From the NCBI RefSeq assembly GCF_040144835.1, contig NZ_CP151632.1, positions 2,480,001 through 2,544,000 of the forward strand: a stretch of 64,000 nucleotides of DNA, given 5' to 3'. The stretch's first letter is position 1. Each line of letters begins with the position of its first letter. Of the stretch, positions 16,215 through 24,930 are shown in pieces. The notes under the pieces were generated by a model. The model was not told the origin of the DNA and ran no database searches. It saw only the letters and a list, made by a program, of their open reading frames with translations. This DNA comes from Microbacterium sp. LWS13-1.2 (GTDB lineage: Bacteria; Actinomycetota; Actinomycetes; Actinomycetales; Microbacteriaceae). The translations under genes were made by a program, and so were the position numbers.

Positions 16215-16485
16215 TGTTGTTCTCCTTGAAAGACAGAGGCGTCCCCGGTGGGGGGCCACCGTGGACGTTCCAATTCCATGCAAGCACATGAACCTGTGCA
16301 TCTATTCCCCCGCATGCAACATGACATCCCACACGTCTCCCCCGTGGAGGGGACGGGAATGATCCACCCCCGGGGGGAGGACGCCGCCGCAGGCGGTGCG
16401 TAGCGTCGGTGTCGTAGGGCTCGACCACCGGGGTACGAGGCCGACACCTGTGGCCGTTCGGTCGCGGGGGGCGAGAGGAGACAGG

Positions 16486-17370
16486 ATGCTGCAGCTTCGC
16501 GGTATCGGCAAGAGCTACGGGGGGCGCCGCGTGCTCGACGACGTGTCGTTCGACGTGCGGCCGGGCCGGCTCACCGGGTTCGTCGGCGGAAACGGCGCCG
16601 GCAAGACCACGACCATGCGGATCGTGCTGGGTGTGCTCGCCGGAGACGCCGGCACCGTCACGCTGGACGGCACCGAGGTGACGGCGGCGGACCGCCGCCG
16701 GTTCGGGTACATGCCCGAGGAGCGCGGGCTGTACCCGAAGATGAAGGTGCTGGAGCACATCGTGTACCTCGCGCGCCTGCACGGGTTCGCCAAGGCGGAT
16801 GCCGAGGCCCGCGCCCGCGCGCTGCTCGAGCAGCTGGGACTCGGCGAGCGCCTGAACGACAACGTCGAGACCCTCTCGCTCGGCAACCAGCAGCGTGCGC
16901 AGATCGCCGCGGCGCTCGTGCACGACCCGCAGGTGCTCATCCTCGACGAGCCGTTCTCGGGCCTCGACCCGCTCGCGGTCGACGTCGTGGCGGGTGTGCT
17001 GCAGGAGCGCGCAGCGGCCGGTGCCGCCGTGCTGTTCTCGTCGCACCAGCTCGACGTGGTCGAGCGCCTGTGCGACGACCTCGTCATCATCGCCGGCGGC
17101 ACCATCCGCGCGGCCGGCGGCCGGGATGCACTGCGCGCCCAGCACTCGACGCGCCGCTTCGAGCTCGTCTCGGCCGGCGACGCCGGGTGGCTGCGGACCG
17201 AGCCCGGAGTCGATGTCCTCGACTTCGACGGCGGCTACGCGGTGTTCGACGCGGACAGCGACGAGACCGCACAGCGGGTGCTGCGCCGGGCCCTCGCACA
17301 AGGGGATGTCGCGAGCTTCGCGCCGCAGCATCCGTCCCTCGCCCAGATCTTCCGGGAGGTCATCCAGTGA
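16486..17370 (+). CDS. ABC transporter ATP-binding protein (NatA-like)
   Basis: 294 residues. Walker A is GNGAGKTT (about 35-42), the signature is LSLGNQQRAQIA (a Q-rich variant of LSGGQ, typical of NatA/CcmA-type exporters), Walker B is VLILDEPFSGLD and the switch His is in SSHQLDVVERL. A C-terminal extension of about 80 residues is usual in this branch. The start at 16486 has GAGGAG 6 bp upstream; the 30 residues before it in the same frame are not conserved. It powers the permease encoded by the next, overlapping gene. Confidence 0.92.
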   Translation: MLQLRGIGKSYGGRRVLDDVSFDVRPGRLTGFVGGNGAGKTTTMRIVLGVLAGDAGTVTLDGTEVTAADRRRFGYMPEERGLYPKMKVLEHIVYLARLHGFAKADAEARARALLEQLGLGERLNDNVETLSLGNQQRAQIAAALVHDPQVLILDEPFSGLDPLAVDVVAGVLQERAAAGAAVLFSSHQLDVVERLCDDLVIIAGGTIRAAGGRDALRAQHSTRRFELVSAGDAGWLRTEPGVDVLDFDGGYAVFDADSDETAQRVLRRALAQGDVASFAPQHPSLAQIFREVIQ

Positions 17371-18476
17371 GCACCACCAACACCCGCCAGGCCCATGCGG
17401 TGCTGGGCAGCGGCCAGGCCATCTGGCTCGTCGCCGAGCGCGAGATCGGCTCGAAGCTGCGCAGCAAGGCGTTCGTCATCTCGACCGCGATCCTGTTCGT
17501 CGGTGCGCTCGCCCTCGTGATCTGGGGCGGGCTCCAGGCGGCGAACGCGACCGGCACGCCCGTCGCGGTCACCGCCGATGCCCAGCAGTACGTCGTGAAC
17601 GCAGAAGGCCTCGACGTCACCGAGGTCGCCGACAGATCCGCCGCCGAGGCGCTCGTCGAGGACGGCACGGTCGACGCGGCCGTGGTGGCCGACACGTCGT
17701 CGCCCCTCGGCTTCGCCGTGGTCGCGGACTCGTCCCCGCCGACACAGCTGCTGCTGCAGCTCGCGCAGCTGCCGCCGGTCGAGCTGCTGAACCCTGAGGA
17801 TGTCAACGCCGCGCTCGGCTACATCGCCGCCGTCGGCTTCGGCATCGTGTTCCTGCTCGCCGCGTCGCTGTTCGGCAGCACGATCGCGCAGAGCGTCGTC
17901 GAGGAGAAGCAGACCCGCGTGGTGGAGCTGCTGATCTCGGCCATCCCGGTGCGCTCGCTCCTGGCGGGCAAGGTGATCGGCAACACCGTCCTCGCCATGG
18001 GCCAGATCCTCATCCTGGCCGCGATCGCGGTGATCGGCCTCACCGTCACCGATCAGACGGAGCTGCTGCAGGGCCTCGGTGCGCCGATCGCCTGGTTCGC
18101 GATCTTCTTCCTGTTCGGTTTCATCCTGCTCGCGTCGCTGTTCGCCGCCGCAGCCTCGATGGTGTCGCGGCAGGAGGACATCGGCGCGACCACCGGACCG
18201 CTGACGATGCTCATCATGGCGCCGTACTTCCTGGTGATCTTCTTCAACGACAACCCGGTGGTGCTCGCGGTGATGTCCTACGTGCCGTTCTCGGCCCCGG
18301 TCGGCATGCCGATGCGGATCTTCCTCGGCGACGCCCAGTGGTGGGAGCCGCTCGTCTCGATCGCGATCCTCATCGCGACCTGCATCGCCGCGATCTTCGT
18401 CGCCGCGCGGATCTACGAGAACTCGCTGCTGCGCATGGGCGGCCGGGTGAAGCTCTCGGAGGCCCTCGCCGGCTGA
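17367..18476 (+). CDS. ABC transporter permease (NatB/ABC-2 type)
   Basis: 369 residues starting at a GTG that overlaps the previous stop (GTGA). One N-terminal helix (FVISTAILFVGALALVIWG), an extracytoplasmic domain of about 110 residues, then five further helices including FGIVFLLAASLFGSTIAQSV and the EEKQTRVVELLISAIPVRSLLAGK motif characteristic of NatB. Such NatAB systems export Na+ or hydrophobic compounds or peptides; the substrate is not identifiable. It is followed by a strong terminator. Confidence 0.92.
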   Translation: MSTTNTRQAHAVLGSGQAIWLVAEREIGSKLRSKAFVISTAILFVGALALVIWGGLQAANATGTPVAVTADAQQYVVNAEGLDVTEVADRSAAEALVEDGTVDAAVVADTSSPLGFAVVADSSPPTQLLLQLAQLPPVELLNPEDVNAALGYIAAVGFGIVFLLAASLFGSTIAQSVVEEKQTRVVELLISAIPVRSLLAGKVIGNTVLAMGQILILAAIAVIGLTVTDQTELLQGLGAPIAWFAIFFLFGFILLASLFAAAASMVSRQEDIGATTGPLTMLIMAPYFLVIFFNDNPVVLAVMSYVPFSAPVGMPMRIFLGDAQWWEPLVSIAILIATCIAAIFVAARIYENSLLRMGGRVKLSEALAG

Positions 18477-18501
18477 GCGGCGCGATGGCGGGCACGCGGA
18501 T

Positions 18502-18535
18502 GCCTCGATCCGGCGCTTCGGCGCCGGATCGAGGC
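18502..18535. terminator. Strong hairpin terminator with TTCG tetraloop
   Basis: A perfect 15-bp stem (GCCTCGATCCGGCGC and its complement) closes on the stable loop TTCG. It lies between the NatB-like gene and the convergent VOC gene and can serve both strands. Confidence 0.85.
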
Positions 18536-18554
18536 CTCCGTCCGTCCGGCGCGG

Positions 18555-18965
18555 TCAGCCGCCCATCATCTCCGGCGCCATCTCGCCCACTGCGATGACG
18601 TTGCCCGCAGGGTCGCGGAACCACGCGATGTCGGGCCCTCCCTCGAAGCCCCGCGAGATCCCCTTCTCATCTGTGCCGTAGTCGGGGTCGCTGTAGATCT
18701 TCGTGGTCACCCCACGGGCGTTGAGGTCGTCGACGGCGGTGTCGACATCGTCCACGCTGAAGTTCAGGATCGTGAACACGGCCGGCTCGTGATCCTCCTT
18801 GGGATAGACGAAGACGTGGCCGCCGCCGGGGAGCGCGATGGTGAACCCACCGCCCATCTCCTCGTACACGGTCACGTCGAGCCCCAGGGTGTCGCGGTAG
18901 AACGCCACGGCCTCGCCGATGTCGGGTACGGCGAAGCTCGAGAACGGACGATCGGTTGTGAACAT
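18555..18965 (-). CDS. VOC family protein
   Basis: A 136-residue VOC-fold protein with FAVPDIGEAVAFYRDTLGLDV at the N-terminus and IAWFRDPAGNVIAVGEM at the C-terminus, as in small glyoxalase-like proteins acting on unknown substrates. Candidate metal ligands (His in GGHVFVYP, the terminal Glu) are present. GGGAGG precedes the ATG at 18965. Its promoter region abuts the remains of the zwf pseudogene, so part of its upstream regulation may have been reshaped by that decay. Confidence 0.88.
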   Translation of the reverse strand: MFTTDRPFSSFAVPDIGEAVAFYRDTLGLDVTVYEEMGGGFTIALPGGGHVFVYPKEDHEPAVFTILNFSVDDVDTAVDDLNARGVTTKIYSDPDYGTDEKGISRGFEGGPDIAWFRDPAGNVIAVGEMAPEMMGG

Positions 18966-18984
18966 GACAGCCTCCCAGTGTGTG

Positions 18985-19903
18985 TCCCCACGACCACGAT
19001 CCTCCTGCCGGTCCGGCCTGTCGAGGGGTTCGCCGTCGGCATCGCGGACGGGATCGCACAAGCCCCTCCCGGCCGGCATGGACGACTGAGACGACGCACG
19101 CTGGCGCGACACCGTGCGGGAGGCGTTCGCCGCGGGCGGCTTCGCAGAGGCGTTTCGGGCGGGTACTATGACCGGGCCGGCGCTCTCGTCGACATGATCC
19201 AGAGCCACCTGCTGCAGGTCATGGCGGTGCTGGCGATGCGCCGCCCGCCACGTTGCACGAGCGGGACTTCCGCGATGCCACCGCAGCGGTGCTGCGCGCG
19301 ACGCACGTGTGGCAGGACGATCCGGCGGTCGCGTCGCGGCGCGCGCGGTACACCGCGCGCGCGGTCGGCGACCGCCGGCTGCCGTCGTACGTGGACGAGC
19401 CGGATGTCGACCCCTCACGCGGTACCGAGACGCTCGCGGAGCTCACCTGCGAGGTGCGCAACGAGCGATGGCAGGGCGTGCCGTTCACCCTGCGCTCGGG
19501 CAAGGCGCTCGCCGGCAAGGACGGCGAGGTGGCCGTGACCTTCCGGCCCGTCAACCACGTTCCGGACGGCCTCACGGGCGCCGCACCCGGCTCGGTGCTC
19601 CGCTTCTCGCTCGGACCCGACCGCATGGACCTCGAGCTCAACGTCAACGGCGGCGACGACCCCCTGGAGCTCGAGCGCGCGATCCTGGAGGCCGACCTCG
19701 GCGCGGGGGCTCTCAAGGCGTACGGCGAGGTGCTGTCGGGCATCCTCGACGCCGACGCGACGCTTGCCGTGCGCGGGGACGCCGCCGAGCAGTCGTGGCG
19801 CATCGTCGACCCGGTGCTCGCGGCCTGGCGTGCGGGCGAGGTGCCGCTCGACGAGTACCCGGCCGGCTCGCTCGGACCCGATCACTGGCAGAACCTGCCC
19901 TGA
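18985..19903 (+). pseudogene. Glucose-6-phosphate dehydrogenase remnant (zwf-like), deleted and frameshifted
   Basis: The C-terminal half is well preserved from 19253 to 19903: LHERDFRDATAAVLRATHVW, LAELTCEVRNERWQGVPFTLRSGKAL, and an end resembling the YPAGSLGPD-W of G6PD. Before it, YYDRAGALVDMIQSHLLQ (about 19160-19215) is in another frame, joined by an indel near 19245. Further upstream, DDARWRDTVREAFAAGG (19090-19140) matches a region normally near residue 50, with TGA where a Trp codon would be expected (19087). The stretch TTTILL near 18990 resembles G6PD N-termini. About 150 residues, including the NADP-binding and catalytic core, are missing near 19145-19160. It cannot make an active enzyme. 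Confidence 0.82.
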
Positions 19904-20041
19904 GCCACGCCCGGGCCGGCACAGCAGCGCCTGCGCCCGGCACCTCCCGGCCGTCGCGTCGGCAGCGCGGCGGCAGGCCCATCCCGACCAGGCCGGGCGC
20001 AGCGTGGCCGGCGCCCCGGACGTCCCCGCGGCGCTCAGCGC

Positions 20042-20509
20042 TCAGCGCTCCACGAGGATCCCGTCGGCATCCGCCCACACGTGCCTGCCCGGAACGAAGG
20101 CGACACCCGCGATCGCCAGCGGAACGTCGACCTCGCCGATCCCGGCCTTCGCGCTCTTGCGGGGGTTCGATCCCAGCGCCTTGACGCCGATGGGCAGCTC
20201 GCCGATGGCCACGCGGTCGCGGATCGCGCCGAACACGATGAGCCCGGCCCAGCCGTTCTCGACCGCGGACGCCGCGATGAGATCGCCGACGAGCGCGGAC
20301 TCCAGCGACCCTCCGCCGTCGATCACGAGCACCGCGCCTGCGCCCGGGGTCGCGAGCAGCTCCTTCACGAGCGCGTTGTCCCGGTGGCACCGCACCGTTC
20401 GCACGGGGCCGTCGAACGCCACGCGCCCGCCGAAATCGTGCAGTTGCAGCGCGAGCGAGTCCAGCTCGTCGCCGCGCTCGTCGTACAGGTCAGCCGTGGC
20501 GGTGGTCAT
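20042..20509 (-). CDS. RraA family protein
   Basis: 155 residues of the RraA/HMG-aldolase fold. Motifs include ATADLYDERGDEL, the TVRCHRDNALVKELL segment, GAVLVIDGGGSLESALVGDLIAASA and GLIVFGAIRDRVAIGELPIGVKALGSNP. The GxxxD-RD geometry (GAIRD) is the divalent-metal aldolase signature of 4-hydroxy-4-methyl-2-oxoglutarate aldolases. Many are annotated as RNase E inhibitor RraA, but in actinobacteria either role is unproved. It stands alone; an inverted-repeat element lies just upstream of its start. Confidence 0.88.
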   Translation of the reverse strand: MTTATADLYDERGDELDSLALQLHDFGGRVAFDGPVRTVRCHRDNALVKELLATPGAGAVLVIDGGGSLESALVGDLIAASAVENGWAGLIVFGAIRDRVAIGELPIGVKALGSNPRKSAKAGIGEVDVPLAIAGVAFVPGRHVWADADGILVER

Positions 20510-20550
20510 CCCCTCAGGCTAAGCGCCGGTCACGCCCCCACACACGTTCC

Positions 20551-20638
20551 CAACTCAGGAAGAATCGCGGGACTTTCGCCGAGCACATGCAGGATTCCGG
20601 GGTCCGACGAGAAACCCTCCGCCGGATCTCCTGAGTTG
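20551..20638. repeat. 88-bp inverted-repeat element, family B
   Basis: The ends are a perfect 10-bp inverted repeat, CAACTCAGGA (20551-20560) and TCCTGAGTTG (20629-20638). The 68 bp inside contain no open frame and a weaker inner repeat (GAATC and GATTC). It lies in the 195-bp gap between the RraA and ArsR genes, both on the minus strand, right after the ArsR side and before RraA. Confidence 0.65.
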
Positions 20639-20704
20639 CGCACGCGAACGAGCGTGAGCGGGCGCGCGTGGGCGGGCGCGCGTGGGCGGGCGTCGGGGCG
20701 CACG

Positions 20705-21241
20705 TCAGTGGGCCGCGGGCGGGTTCTCGTCGGGGTGCAGCGTGCTGAAGAACGAGTACGTGTCGCCGTCGGGGTCGGGGCCGCGCTCCTTGAACTCGTT
20801 GACGAGCTCGTAGAGACGGTGCTGGAACTCAGTACGGTGCGCGGGCGTGAGCTTGAGGCCGAGCCACGTGGTGTCGAGGTCGTCGGGATCGACACCCTCG
20901 ATCTGCTGCAGGAACGTCTCGATGAGCACGGGGGAACCGCCGGGCATCGACGTCCGCCACGACAGTCCCGTCGCGCGGTACGGCACCTCGCGCGCTCCCT
21001 GCGCACCGGAGCGCTCGGGCTCGGCAGCGAGGTAGCCCGTCTGCACGAGCGTGCGCACGTGGTGCAGCATCGTGCCCGGATTCATCCCGAGCATCTCGGC
21101 CAGCTCCTTGTTGGTGCGCGACTCGAACGCGCACAGCCGCAGCACGCGCAGCCGCAGCGGCGAGCTCAGCGCGCGCATCCGCGCCTCCGCCTCGGGATCC
21201 CCGCGGCGCAGCTCGACCCGGCCTTCCCCTTCGTCCCCCAC
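20705..21241 (-). CDS. ArsR-like helix-turn-helix regulator of the MFS exporter
   Basis: 178 residues. An ArsR-type winged helix covers about 15-90 (EARMRALSSPLRLRVLRLCAFESRTNKELAEMLGMNPGTMLHHVRTLVQTGYL). The C-terminal half (WRTSMPGGSPVLIETFLQQIEGV and the TEFQHRLYELVNEFKER helix) may bind a ligand. The GTG at 21241 is preferred to the ATG at 21307 because the longer form would run across the operators. It is divergent from the MFS gene. Two copies of GATTG-N8-CAATC between them are the likely binding sites. Confidence 0.87.
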   Translation of the reverse strand: MGDEGEGRVELRRGDPEAEARMRALSSPLRLRVLRLCAFESRTNKELAEMLGMNPGTMLHHVRTLVQTGYLAAEPERSGAQGAREVPYRATGLSWRTSMPGGSPVLIETFLQQIEGVDPDDLDTTWLGLKLTPAHRTEFQHRLYELVNEFKERGPDPDGDTYSFFSTLHPDENPPAAH

Positions 21242-21260
21242 ATGGCCAGCGTACGCCACC

Positions 21261-21309
21261 GATTGACAGACCTCAATCAGTGACGCAGACTGATTGACAT
21301 GTCCCAATC
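21261..21309. promoter_or_regulatory. Paired operators and leaderless promoter for the MFS gene
   Basis: Two identical-plan sites, GATTG-N8-CAATC, lie at 21261-21278 and 21292-21309, 31 bp apart (three helical turns). TTGACA (21263-21268) followed after 17 bp by CAGACT (21286-21291) would place the transcript start at or next to the ATG at 21299, and no ribosome binding site is present, so the message is probably leaderless. Site 1 covers the -35 box and site 2 covers the start codon. Confidence 0.68.
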
Positions 21310-22801
21310 AGACGAGCTGCGCGCGGTCGCCACCCCCGAGGAGCTCGCCGCTGAGACGCTCGCCGAAGCGCGTGCCGAGGCCTCGACCCTCACCTCGCGA
21401 GCCGGTGCCGATGAAGCCGTGGAGGCGGATCAGGATGCCGCAGCCGCCGCCGCGACGCGCACCCCCGCCGCCGCCACCACGCCCGCCCCGGCGGCCGGCA
21501 AGGGCTCGCTGTGGCGCGACCGCAACTTCCTGACCCTCTGGAGCGGGCAGGCGCTCAGCCAGTTCGGCGCGCAGATCACCGAGCTGGCGATCCCCGTGCT
21601 GGCCGTCCTCATGCTCGATGCGACAGAGTGGGAGGTCGGCGTCCTCAACGCCGCGCAGGTCGCCGCCTTCCTGGTGGTCGGACTCCCCGCCGGCGCCTGG
21701 ATCGACCGCATGCGCAAGCGCCACGTCATGATCGTCGCGGACGGGGTGAGGGCCGTCGCCCTCGGCACGCTGCCCGTGCTCGCCCTGGTCGGCGCGCTCG
21801 AGATCTGGCACATGATCGTCGTCGCTCTGATCCTGGGCGTCGCGACGGTGTTCTTCGATGTGTCGAACCAGAGCATCATCCCCTCGCTGGTGCGCACGGA
21901 TCAGATCGCCGAGGCCAACGGCAAGCTGCAGTCGACCGAGCAGCTGGCCGGCCTCGCCGGTCCCGCGGTCGGCGGATGGCTGGTCGGCGTGCTCGCCGCT
22001 CCGCTGGCGATCTTCCTCACCGTCGGCACCTACCTCGCCTCGTTCGTGGCGCTGCTGTTCACCCGCGACCACGAGCGGCTGCGCTCCCCCGACGACCACA
22101 AGCCGCTCGTGCACGAGATCGCCGAGGGCCTGCGGTGGGTGTTCGGCAATCCGCTGCTGCGCCGCATCGTCGGCACCACCGGCGTCGCGAACTTCTTCGG
22201 CACGATGGCCACCACCCTGCTGCCGATCTTCGCGCTGCGCGAGCTCGGCCTCACGCCGCAGATGGTCGGCATCGTCTTCTCGCTGTCGGCGGTCGGTGGG
22301 CTCCTCGGGGCGATCGCGACGCCGCGCATCGTGAAACGGCTCGGCGAGGCGCGGGCGATCCCGATCAGTGCGATCGCCTTCTCCCTCGCCCCGTTCTTCC
22401 TGCCCGCGATCTCGCTCGTCCCGGCACTGGCGTTCCCCCTGCTGGTCGTGCAGTTCTTCGTGATGAGCTTCACGATCCTGCTGTACAACATCACGCAGGT
22501 CACCTTCCGCCAGCGCATCACGCCACCGCGGCTCCTCGGCCGCATGAACGCCTCGATCCGATTCGTGGTGTGGGGCGTCATGCCCATCGGCGCCCTCCTC
22601 GCCGGTGCGCTCGGCACCTGGATCGGCACCGTGCCCACGCTCTGGATCGCCGCGAGTGGCGAGCTGCTGGCCTGCCTCTTCGTCGTCATCGGTCCCTTCT
22701 GGGGCATGCGCGAGCTGCCCGACGCCCACGAGGAGCACGGGACCGGCGGGACCGGCGCTGCCGCTTCCGAGGACGGCGGGGGCGCCGAGCCCGGGCGCTG
22801 A
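21299..22801 (+). CDS. MFS transporter (drug-efflux type) with N-terminal extension
   Basis: 500 residues: an unusual soluble lead of about 65 residues rich in Ala/Pro/Glu, then twelve transmembrane helices. The core begins LWRDRNFLTLWSGQALSQFGAQITELAIPVLAV, which is typical of the MFS_3/enterobactin-exporter group. The loop 2-3 motif appears as AGAWIDRMRKRHVMI. A Gly/Glu-rich cytosolic tail follows. The substrate is unknown; lipophilic antibiotics are the usual guess. Control by the divergent ArsR-like protein is likely. A GGATGCC hairpin terminates it. Confidence 0.92.
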   Translation: MSQSDELRAVATPEELAAETLAEARAEASTLTSRAGADEAVEADQDAAAAAATRTPAAATTPAPAAGKGSLWRDRNFLTLWSGQALSQFGAQITELAIPVLAVLMLDATEWEVGVLNAAQVAAFLVVGLPAGAWIDRMRKRHVMIVADGVRAVALGTLPVLALVGALEIWHMIVVALILGVATVFFDVSNQSIIPSLVRTDQIAEANGKLQSTEQLAGLAGPAVGGWLVGVLAAPLAIFLTVGTYLASFVALLFTRDHERLRSPDDHKPLVHEIAEGLRWVFGNPLLRRIVGTTGVANFFGTMATTLLPIFALRELGLTPQMVGIVFSLSAVGGLLGAIATPRIVKRLGEARAIPISAIAFSLAPFFLPAISLVPALAFPLLVVQFFVMSFTILLYNITQVTFRQRITPPRLLGRMNASIRFVVWGVMPIGALLAGALGTWIGTVPTLWIAASGELLACLFVVIGPFWGMRELPDAHEEHGTGGTGAAASEDGGGAEPGR

Positions 22802-22817
22802 GCGGGCGAAGATCGCC

Positions 22818-22858
22818 GGATGCCCCGGCCCGCCGTGCAGGGTCGGGTCGGGGCCTCC
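22818..22858 (+). terminator. Terminator hairpin after the MFS gene
   Basis: GGATGCCCCGGCCC (22818-22831) pairs with GGGTCGGGGCCTCC (22845-22858), one mismatch, 13-base loop. It shares the stem motif of the 15556 terminator. Confidence 0.65.
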
Positions 22859-22973
22859 GCGCTCCGCGCGCGACGTCGCCGTGCCACACGGCCGGCACCC
22901 CCGCCCGGTACCTCACGGCCCGGATTACGGCAAGACGGTGCTGACGGGTGCCCGGTCGTGCTTAGGTTGCTCC

Positions 22974-24131
22974 ATGACGGCGCGCATCGTCTCGATCGGC
23001 ACGGCGGTCCCTGCGACCCGGATCCGGCAGGACGATGTCCGTGCGCTGTTCGCGGGGCAGGACGGTGTCGATCGCCTCACCCGGCGGCGTATCCAGGCGG
23101 TGTTCGACGCCTCGGCCATCGAACAGCGTCACACCGTCCTGACCGACCTGGCCACACCGCCCGGTCCACGGGCGGCGGGGGTTCCCGCCTTCGTCGACGC
23201 GGAGGGGCGACTGCTCTCCCCGACGACCGGCACGCGCAACGACCTCTACATCGCCACCGCTCCCGCGCTCTCGGCAGAGGCGGCTCGCGAGGCCCTGCGC
23301 GACGGGCGCATCGAGCCGTCGGCCGTCACCCACGTCGTCACCGTGTCCTGCACGGGTCTGTTCGCGCCAGGACCGGACTATCGCCTCGTCCGCGACCTCG
23401 GCCTGAGTCCCACCGTCGAGCGCTGCCACCTCGGATTCATCGGGTGCGCGGCCGCGCTTCCGGCGCTGCGGGTCGCGACGGCGCTCGCCGCGACGCGGCC
23501 GGACGCCGTGGTGCTGGTGGTCTGCACCGAACTCTGCTCGCTGCACGTGCGCGCGTCTGCCGATCCGCAGCAGATCGTCGCGGCATCCGTCTTCGCCGAC
23601 GGCGCCGCAGCAGCGATCGTGACGGCGGACCCGGCCGTCGGCCGCGCCGGCGGGCTCGACCTCGAACGCTTCGGCAGCGCGCTCACCGACGAGGGCGAGA
23701 CCGACATGGTGTGGACGATCGGCGACAACGGCTTCGAGATGGTGCTGTCGGCCGAGGTGCCGCGGATCATCGGCCGTGAGATCCAGGGCGCGGTGGCGCG
23801 ATTCCTGGGCGACAACGGCGAGCCGGCCGTGTGGGCGGTGCATCCGGGCGGACGCAGCGTGCTCGATCGCGTCGAGACCGGGCTGGGGCTCGGCCCCGAC
23901 GCGCTGGCCGCCTCCCGCGGCGTGCTGCGCGACTTCGGCAACATGTCGAGCGCGACGATCCTCTTCATCCTCGCGGCGCTGCTGCGCGACGACGCCGTGA
24001 GCGACGGCGCCCGTGTCGCCGGGCTGGCCTTCGGTCCCGGGCTCACTGTCGAATCGGCGCTCATGACGAAGCGGCGGGTGGCCGAAGCGGTGGACGACGA
24101 CATCGCCCTCACCTTGGCGGCATCCGCGTGA
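22974..24131 (+). CDS. Type III polyketide synthase (chalcone/alkylresorcinol synthase family)
   Basis: A 385-residue thiolase-fold enzyme that condenses a starter acyl-CoA with malonyl-CoA units and cyclises the product. The catalytic triad is Cys158 (GFIGCAAALPAL), His290 (AVHPGGRSVLD) and Asn323 (FGNMSSATILF). The C-terminal AFGPGLTVESALM loop is typical. The usual GG after the Cys region is AA here. It is the first gene of a PKS-methyltransferase-monooxygenase operon facing a UbiA prenyltransferase, an arrangement that fits an alkylated, methylated and possibly prenylated resorcinol or hydroquinone. Chain length and starter cannot be told. Confidence 0.93.
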   Translation: MTARIVSIGTAVPATRIRQDDVRALFAGQDGVDRLTRRRIQAVFDASAIEQRHTVLTDLATPPGPRAAGVPAFVDAEGRLLSPTTGTRNDLYIATAPALSAEAAREALRDGRIEPSAVTHVVTVSCTGLFAPGPDYRLVRDLGLSPTVERCHLGFIGCAAALPALRVATALAATRPDAVVLVVCTELCSLHVRASADPQQIVAASVFADGAAAAIVTADPAVGRAGGLDLERFGSALTDEGETDMVWTIGDNGFEMVLSAEVPRIIGREIQGAVARFLGDNGEPAVWAVHPGGRSVLDRVETGLGLGPDALAASRGVLRDFGNMSSATILFILAALLRDDAVSDGARVAGLAFGPGLTVESALMTKRRVAEAVDDDIALTLAASA

Positions 24132-24225
24132 TGCCGGCGGTGGCCGCCCTCGCTGTCGGCGAGCGTGACGTCCGCGCATCGTGCCGCCCGTCACCCGCGC
24201 CCCACATGCTCGCGGGCGGGCCCGC

Positions 24226-24930
24226 GTGACCCTCGCCGTCCGCGACGAGCGCCTGGCCGAGCTCATGGACGACCCGGCGTGCGACCCCGACCGACTGCGC
24301 GCCACGCTGCGGCGGTTCGGCACGATCAACCGCCTCGTCTCGGGGTGGGGCACGGTCTACCGGCGCGAGCTCGCTCCGCACCTGGCGGCGCTGGGGCGTC
24401 CCGCACGCGTGCTCGACATCGGCTCGGGCGGCGGCGACCTCGTCATGCGGCTGGCTGCGGCCGCCAAGCGCGACGGCATCGAGGTCGAGTGGACCGGCAT
24501 CGACCCCGACCCCCGCTCGCACGAGGTGGCGCTCGAGCGCGACGGCATCGACGGCGTGAGCTTCCGGTGCACGGATGCCGCCACCCTGGTCGCCGAGGGC
24601 GACACCTTCGACGCCGTGCTGTCGAATCACGTGCTGCACCATCTCGGCGCCGATCTGCCGGTCTTCGTCGCCCAGTCGCAGGCGCTGTCGCACGGACTGG
24701 TCCTGCACAGCGACATCGCGCGCTCGCGGCTCGCCTACGCCCTGTACGCGATCGGCATCACGCCGTTCGCGCCCGGCACGTTCCTGCGGACCGACGGGCT
24801 TCGCTCGATCCGGCGCAGCTACACGCCGGCCGAGCTGGCCGCCGTGCTCGACGAGGCGAGGCTCGGAACGTGGACTGTGCAGACACCGGCGCCGTTCCGC
24901 GTGCTCGCGACGGGTCGCGGTCGTGGCTGA
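24226..24930 (+). CDS. Class I SAM-dependent methyltransferase of the type III PKS operon
   Basis: 234 residues. SAM-binding motif I is VLDIGSGGGDLVMRLA, the acidic residue follows in EWTGIDPDPRS, and LSNHVLHHLG is the post-III motif seen in ubiquinone and phenol methyltransferases. The start is ambiguous: GTG at 24226 (MTLAVRDERLAELM) or GTG at 24181. I prefer the shorter because the extra residues are Pro/Arg-rich. It probably methylates an oxygen or carbon of the PKS product. It overlaps the monooxygenase gene by 8 bp. Confidence 0.87.
   Translation: MTLAVRDERLAELMDDPACDPDRLRATLRRFGTINRLVSGWGTVYRRELAPHLAALGRPARVLDIGSGGGDLVMRLAAAAKRDGIEVEWTGIDPDPRSHEVALERDGIDGVSFRCTDAATLVAEGDTFDAVLSNHVLHHLGADLPVFVAQSQALSHGLVLHSDIARSRLAYALYAIGITPFAPGTFLRTDGLRSIRRSYTPAELAAVLDEARLGTWTVQTPAPFRVLATGRGRG

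Noticed and set aside
16278-16403. A 41-codon frame upstream of the NatA-like gene
   Set aside because: No ribosome binding site and many Pro/His codons from C-rich sequence; more likely leader and promoter DNA.
24131-24229. A 32-codon frame starting ATG that overlaps the PKS stop codon
   Set aside because: It lies in another frame than the methyltransferase, is Ala/Pro-rich and ends at once. It fills the space before the methyltransferase start but nothing supports it as a protein.
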